DNA from: CAILLO01 sp964579735
GTDB taxonomy: Bacteria; Bacillota; Clostridia; Saccharofermentanales; UBA5734
NCBI GenBank assembly: GCA_964579735.1
Contig: CAZOHH010000045.1
Coordinates: 1-18,391 of the forward strand
DNA: 18,391 nt
Direction: 5' to 3'
Below are positions 14,722 through 18,391 of this stretch, piece after piece. Under the pieces are notes generated by a model, which ran no database searches, had not been told where the DNA came from, and was given only the letters and a program-made list of their open reading frames with translations. Numbering within the stretch: the stretch's first letter is position 1; each line of letters opens with the position of its first letter. The position numbers and the translations under genes are program-made.

Positions 14722-15435
14722 CTATGTTCTCCTTCCCTCTTGAAGCCTCGCCTCGTCCAGGATCCGGACGCTCGAGCGGTAGAAATCGATGAGACCCTCG
14801 TCGCGCATGCGACCCAACTCACGGGACATCGACGGTCGCGAGACGTGCAGGTAGTCGGCCAGGGTGTCCCGGTTCATCGGCAGGTCGAAAGTCGTTCTCC
14901 CGACCTGCCGCGCGGTCTCGAGCAGAAAGGCCGACAGTTTCTCCCGCATGCCGCGCAGGAGGAGGTAGTCCACCTTGCGGTTCAGTCTCAGCGCCTTTTC
15001 CGAGACGACGCGCAGCATGTTGGCGGTCAGTTCGCGATGCTGCCCAAAACAGGGTTCGGGACAATGCTCGACGAAGAAGCGCGGCGGGACGAAATATGCC
15101 CTGGCGTCCTCGATGGCCACGACGGAAGCGGGCCAATGCGCGGATCCGGAGAAGGCCGTCATCTCCCCGAACAGGTCGCCCGGCTCCAGCATGCCGAGGA
15201 CCGTCCGACTACCGGCACTGGTCTCGCGCACGACCTGCGCGCTCCCCTCGACGAGGATCCCGATGCCCTCCTGTTTCGCCCCCTCGGCGCAAAGCGTCTC
15301 CCCCCGGCGGACGGTGCGCGAGGCAGGCCGGGCGCACAGGAGCAGCACATCGACGGACTCCGGCTGGATGCCTTCGAAGAGGGAGCACCGGTAGAGCGCC
15401 TCGGGGTAGGTCGGCGTCGCGGCGATGTGAGACAT
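14722..15435 (-). CDS. Crp/Fnr family transcriptional regulator (HcpR-like by context)
   Basis: A 237-residue regulator. Residues about 12-130 form a cyclic-nucleotide-binding-type effector domain (GDLFGEMTAFSG at 86-97), followed by a long dimer helix and a winged HTH at 186-215 (TLADYLHVSRPSMSRELGRM). Cysteines at 17, 34, 49, 125 and 129 are scattered and do not match the Fnr 4Fe-4S pattern, so the effector is not clear. Divergent placement beside hcp suggests the HcpR group, regulators of hcp under nitrosative stress and known in some members to use heme; this is inference from context. The ATG at 15435 follows GAGGAGG. A palindrome lies between the promoter and the start. Confidence 0.88.
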   Translation of the reverse strand: MSHIAATPTYPEALYRCSLFEGIQPESVDVLLLCARPASRTVRRGETLCAEGAKQEGIGILVEGSAQVVRETSAGSRTVLGMLEPGDLFGEMTAFSGSAHWPASVVAIEDARAYFVPPRFFVEHCPEPCFGQHRELTANMLRVVSEKALRLNRKVDYLLLRGMREKLSAFLLETARQVGRTTFDLPMNRDTLADYLHVSRPSMSRELGRMRDEGLIDFYRSSVRILDEARLQEGRRT

Positions 15436-15459
15436 GGGTTCTTCCTCCTCGAATGTTTG

Positions 15460-15473
15460 GTAGCCACGGCTAC
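15460..15473. promoter_or_regulatory. Palindromic operator candidate for the Crp/Fnr regulator
   Basis: GTAGCC-AC-GGCTAC is a 6-bp perfect inverted repeat with a 2-bp centre. If the plus -10 is TACACT (15496-15501) with a start near 15508, its centre lies at about -41.5, the usual place for a class II activator site. On the minus strand it falls about +9 to +22 of the regulator's own predicted start, suited to autorepression. A smaller palindrome, TGTAGTACA (15491-15499), overlaps both -10 boxes. Confidence 0.5.
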
Positions 15474-15488
15474 ATACTCGATGTCCCG

Positions 15489-15517
15489 ATTGTAGTACAC
15501 TCGGCCCATGAAGACAA
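15489..15517 (-). promoter_or_regulatory. Candidate promoter of the Crp/Fnr regulator operon
   Basis: On the minus strand TTGTCT (15512-15517, 4 of 6) is separated by 17 bp from TACAAT (15489-15494, 5 of 6). It lies 54 bp upstream of the regulator ATG and would also drive the hydrolase, fusion acetyltransferase and aminopeptidase if transcription reads through. Confidence 0.55.
15496..15501 (+). promoter_or_regulatory. Candidate -10 box of the ferredoxin-cupin-hcp operon
   Basis: TACACT, 4 of 6 matches, lies 30 bp upstream of the ferredoxin ATG, with no recognisable -35. The missing -35 fits an activator-dependent promoter, consistent with the palindrome at 15460-15473. The evidence is positional only. 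Confidence 0.35.
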
Positions 15518-15531
15518 GGAGGACAAGCCAC

Positions 15532-16287
15532 ATGAAGAGAGACATCATCACCATCGACGAAGAGAAGTGCAATGGCTGCGGCGTCTGCATCAGCGCATGC
15601 CACGAAGGCGCGCTGCAGCTGGTCGACGGCAAGGCGAAGCTGATTTCGGATGCTTATTGCGATGGCCTCGGCGCCTGCCTGCCCGAATGCCCAACGGGTG
15701 CGATCACCATCGAGCAGCGCGAGTCGGCGGCCTTCGACGAGGAAGCCGTCAAGGCCCGCATGGCAAAGGAAACCGCACATTCGAAACCCCTCGAAGACCT
15801 GGCCTGCGGATGTCCCGGATCGCATGCGAAGACCCTCGACCGCTCCTCTGCAACCGGATCCGCACACCCCCGTTTCGCCGCTCAGGCTCCCCGCGCCGTC
15901 GCCCCCGTGGAAGAAACGCCGGTCTCCCGGCTCCAGCAGTGGCCCGTCCAGATCAAGCTCGTCTCCGTGACCGCCCCCTACCTCGACCACGCCCACCTGC
16001 TCATCGCGGCGGATTGCGTCGCCTATGCCCGTGCCAGCATCCACGAGGAGTTCATCAAGGGACGCATCACCCTGATCGGTTGCCCGAAACTCGACGCCGG
16101 AGACTACTCCGAGAAGCTCGCGTTGATCCTCGGCGCACACGACATCAAGAGCATCACCGTCCTTCGCATGGAGGTCCCCTGTTGCGGCGGAATCGTGCAG
16201 GCGGTGAAGCAGGCCATGCAGATCAGCGGCACCATGGTGCCGTGGAGCGTGGTGACCGTTGGAACCGATGGGAGTATACTGGAGTAG
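15532..16287 (+). CDS. Ferredoxin-type 4Fe-4S protein with C-terminal Cys-containing domain
   Basis: A 251-residue iron-sulfur protein. The first motif is C13-x2-C16-x2-C19-x3-C23; the second is CDGLGACLPECP, with C43, C49 and C53 but Leu46 where the usual ligand cysteine would be. Residues 62-135 include C92 and C94 and a Pro/Ala linker. The C-terminal domain (about 135-251) has C162, C184 (GCPKLD) and a PCCGG motif (216-220), so more metal or thiol chemistry is possible. It may supply electrons to Hcp, or accept them; this is inferred. From memory, the CDGLGACL family is common next to hcp in anaerobes. I chose the ATG at 15532 after AGGAGG; the earlier in-frame ATG at 15508 lies near the predicted transcription start. 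Confidence 0.85.
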   Translation: MKRDIITIDEEKCNGCGVCISACHEGALQLVDGKAKLISDAYCDGLGACLPECPTGAITIEQRESAAFDEEAVKARMAKETAHSKPLEDLACGCPGSHAKTLDRSSATGSAHPRFAAQAPRAVAPVEETPVSRLQQWPVQIKLVSVTAPYLDHAHLLIAADCVAYARASIHEEFIKGRITLIGCPKLDAGDYSEKLALILGAHDIKSITVLRMEVPCCGGIVQAVKQAMQISGTMVPWSVVTVGTDGSILE

Positions 16288-16356
16288 ATGACGTTCCGAA
16301 GCAGCCTGCAAGCGTTGCCTGGAGTGGATGGAAACGGAACGATAGGAGACGATTGC

Positions 16357-16683
16357 ATGGTCGAGAAGAACCACCCCTTCACCCCGACGGATGACAAGCT
16401 GATCGAGAAACTCATAGAGGATGACCACGTTGCGGTCAATCACCTGGTTCTGCCACAGGGCGAGGCACTCCCCGAACACTCCACGAATTCCAACGTGTAC
16501 ATGATCGTCGTGCGCGGTACGGTATCCCTCGCGCTCGATGGCCAGGATTTCCGGCACTACCCAAAGGGTGCGCTGCTCTCCATTCCTTTCCGCACCCGGA
16601 TGATCATAGCGAACCAGCACCCCGACGTGCTGGAGTTCTTCGTGGTCAAAGCCCCCAGTCCGCGCTCGATGCAGGGCATGTGA
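16357..16683 (+). CDS. Small cupin-domain protein
   Basis: A 108-residue single-domain cupin. The barrel is visible in LPQGEALPEHSTNSNVYMIV (residues 32-51, with Glu and His candidate metal ligands), GTVSLALDG and PKGALLSIPF. Such small cupins lie between ferredoxin and hcp genes in several anaerobes from memory, but no activity is established. The ATG at 16357 is chosen over an upstream in-frame ATG at 16288 because ATAGGAG precedes it at normal spacing and the cupin domain starts there; a 69-bp untranslated gap then separates it from the ferredoxin stop. Its stop overlaps the hcp start as TGATG. Confidence 0.85.
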   Translation: MVEKNHPFTPTDDKLIEKLIEDDHVAVNHLVLPQGEALPEHSTNSNVYMIVVRGTVSLALDGQDFRHYPKGALLSIPFRTRMIIANQHPDVLEFFVVKAPSPRSMQGM

Positions 16684-18353
16684 TGAGCGAAATGTTCTGT
16701 TTCCAGTGCGAGCAGGCCGTGCCCGACAAGGGCTGCACGCTCGTAGGCACCTGCGGCAAGAAGGCCACCACCTCGAACCTCCAGGACGAACTGACCGGCG
16801 CGCTGGTCGGGCTCGCCCGCGCCACGGAAGGAACCGATCGACTGCTTTCGACCGATGCGCTCATGATGGAGGGGCTCTTCCTCACCGTCACGAACGTGAA
16901 CTTCGATGACGAGGACCATACCGCCTTGATCGACCGTGTCCACATCGAGAAATCGATGTACGGCTCCGGCTGCGGAAGCGGAGGCTGCGGGGGATGCAGC
17001 GGATGCGGCTCCGTCGGCGGAGAAACGGAAGACGAAGGCGAGGCCGATGCGTCGACCGAATTCGATGAAAGCGCCGACCTGCCACCAGAAGTGCTGTTCA
17101 CCGGCGACATGGACCAGGTATCCCTGCGGACGCTGCTCCTGACCGGGCTGCGCGGCATGGCCGCCTACGGGTGGCACGCCCATGTCCTCGGCTACCACGA
17201 CGAGGCGGTCTCCGACTGGTTCTTCAAGGGGATGCGCGCCATCGGCGAATACCACGAAGTCGAAGAGTGGCTCGATCTCCTGATGGAATTCGGGAAGATC
17301 AACTACCGGTGCATGGAACTGCTCGACGAAGCGAACACCGTTTCCTACGGGCATCCGGTCCCGACCCCCGTCACGATGACCATCGAGAGAGGACCCTTCA
17401 TCGTCGTATCCGGGCACGACCTGCACGACCTGAAGCAGCTGCTCGAGCAGACCGATGGAAAGGGCGTCGCCGTATACACCCACGGCGAGATGCTGCCCGC
17501 CCACTCCTATCCGGAGCTGAAGAAGCACTCGCAGCTCAAGGGCAACTTCGGCACGGCGTGGCAGAACCAGCGGAAGGAATTCGACAAGGTCCCCGGTGCC
17601 TTCCTGTTCACGACCAACTGTCTCATGGCCCCGCGCGACTCCTACAAGGACCGGGTGTTCACGACCGCCATGGTCGGCTTCCCCGGACTCGTGCACATCC
17701 CCTCCGTTCGCGGCCGCAAGAACTTCACGCCCGTCATCGAGAAAGCCCTCGCCCTCGGTGGATGGCCCGAAGACAACCTCTCCATGAAGGGCATCAACGG
17801 AGGGAGCACGCTCCTGACCGGTTTCGGACATCATACCGTGCTCGGCGTGGCGGACAAGGTCATCGACGCGGTGAAGAGCGGCGCATTGAAGCACATTTTC
17901 CTCGTCGGCGGCTGTGATGGTGCGAAACCCGGTCGCAACTACTACACCGAGTTCGTCCAGCGGACGCCGTCCGATTCCGTCGTGCTGACTCTCGCATGCG
18001 GCAAGTTCCGCTTCAACGACCTCGATCTGGGCTCGGTCGGCGGACTGCCGCGCATCATGGACATGGGGCAGTGCAACGATTCCTACTCCGCCATCAAGGT
18101 AGCCATCGCTCTATCCGAGGCGTTCGGCATCGGCATCAACGATCTTCCGCTCACGCTGGTCCTTTCGTGGTACGAGCAGAAGGCTGTCTGCGTGCTGCTC
18201 ACCCTCCTGTCCCTCGGCGTGAAGAACATCCTTCTCGGTCCGACGCTGCCGCAGTTCGTGTCCCCGGCCGTCCTCGACGTGCTCGTGCAGCAATATGGCG
18301 TCAAGCCGATCTCGACCCCCGAGAAGGACCTCGTGGAGATCCTGGCGAAATAA
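16683..18353 (+). CDS. hcp: Hybrid cluster protein / hydroxylamine reductase (class I)
   Basis: A 556-residue hybrid cluster protein. It reduces hydroxylamine in vitro and is now best supported as an anaerobic NO reductase. The N-terminal cluster has C6-x2-C9-x8-C18-x5-C24, the class I 4Fe-4S spacing. All hybrid-cluster ligands are present: His245, Glu269, Cys313, Cys411, Cys439, Cys464, Glu498 and Lys500. Between the N-terminal domain and the core it carries a Gly/Cys-rich stretch, residues 94-113, with cysteines 97, 102, 105 and 108, then an acidic run (about 114-132). I do not expect this in typical Hcp. The start is taken as the ATG at 16683 in a TGATG overlap with the cupin; GTG 16680 and ATG 16692 are alternatives. 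Translation is probably coupled to the cupin. Confidence 0.97.
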   Translation: MSEMFCFQCEQAVPDKGCTLVGTCGKKATTSNLQDELTGALVGLARATEGTDRLLSTDALMMEGLFLTVTNVNFDDEDHTALIDRVHIEKSMYGSGCGSGGCGGCSGCGSVGGETEDEGEADASTEFDESADLPPEVLFTGDMDQVSLRTLLLTGLRGMAAYGWHAHVLGYHDEAVSDWFFKGMRAIGEYHEVEEWLDLLMEFGKINYRCMELLDEANTVSYGHPVPTPVTMTIERGPFIVVSGHDLHDLKQLLEQTDGKGVAVYTHGEMLPAHSYPELKKHSQLKGNFGTAWQNQRKEFDKVPGAFLFTTNCLMAPRDSYKDRVFTTAMVGFPGLVHIPSVRGRKNFTPVIEKALALGGWPEDNLSMKGINGGSTLLTGFGHHTVLGVADKVIDAVKSGALKHIFLVGGCDGAKPGRNYYTEFVQRTPSDSVVLTLACGKFRFNDLDLGSVGGLPRIMDMGQCNDSYSAIKVAIALSEAFGIGINDLPLTLVLSWYEQKAVCVLLTLLSLGVKNILLGPTLPQFVSPAVLDVLVQQYGVKPISTPEKDLVEILAK

Positions 18354-18391
18354 GCGGATACTCGTTCCTCCTCGACAAGACCCCGGGTGAT

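Noticed and set aside
14721..16620. Long minus-strand frame extending the Crp/Fnr protein to 632 residues
   Set aside because: The added N-terminal part is antisense to the ferredoxin and cupin genes. The ATG at 15435 has its own ribosome site and begins a normal-length regulator.

Overview
The window reads as GC-rich, tightly packed bacterial DNA, probably from an anaerobe of the Bacillota (Clostridia-like) or a close relative. The evidence is gene content: a DUF6062 protein, a Nudix/YigZ/YebC/Asp23-type run, a glycoside-hydrolase-like DUF4015 protein, an M29 aminopeptidase, and a class I (strict-anaerobe type) hybrid cluster protein with a Crp/Fnr regulator and a small ferredoxin. Shine-Dalgarno sites are strong (GGAGG types). 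No rRNA, tRNA, insertion sequence, phage gene or CRISPR array was seen. The phylum call is inferred from gene families only.

Left part (1-5188). The 3' end of a gene with a Pro/Thr/Ser/Glu-rich tail meets a convergent DUF6062 gene, whose four Cys/His pairs form a duplicated zinc-ligand pattern. A divergent gene encodes an OGG1-type 8-oxoguanine DNA glycosylase. Its 3' end overlaps by 49 bp the last gene of a convergent minus-strand operon read in the order Nudix-like, yigZ, yebC, P-loop/Asp23 fusion. The operon has a candidate promoter and a perfect 9-bp hairpin in its predicted leader.

Middle part (5189-10040). A membrane-anchored, Thr/Pro-linked DUF4015 TIM-barrel protein is read on the plus strand. 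A 379-bp non-coding stretch follows. It holds a perfect 14-bp hairpin with a T-tract on the minus strand, an unexplained segment, and a short 33-bp tandem repeat next to a second hairpin. Then come serS and two tandem paralogous zinc-ribbon membrane proteins, all on the minus strand.

Right part (10112-18353). This is the most interesting region. A Crp/Fnr-family regulator is followed 1 bp later by an alpha/beta hydrolase, then an 804-residue GNAT-AAC(3)-GNAT fusion acetyltransferase, then an M29 aminopeptidase. The last two junctions are ATGA overlaps, so translation is probably coupled. Divergently, a ferredoxin, a cupin and the hybrid cluster protein Hcp form a second operon. The short intergenic region holds opposed candidate promoters and a perfect palindrome, centred near -41.5 of the predicted ferredoxin promoter and just downstream of the predicted regulator start. 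This suggests one redox or nitrosative-stress regulator linking NO detoxification (Hcp) to an otherwise unexplained hydrolase/acetyltransferase/peptidase cassette.
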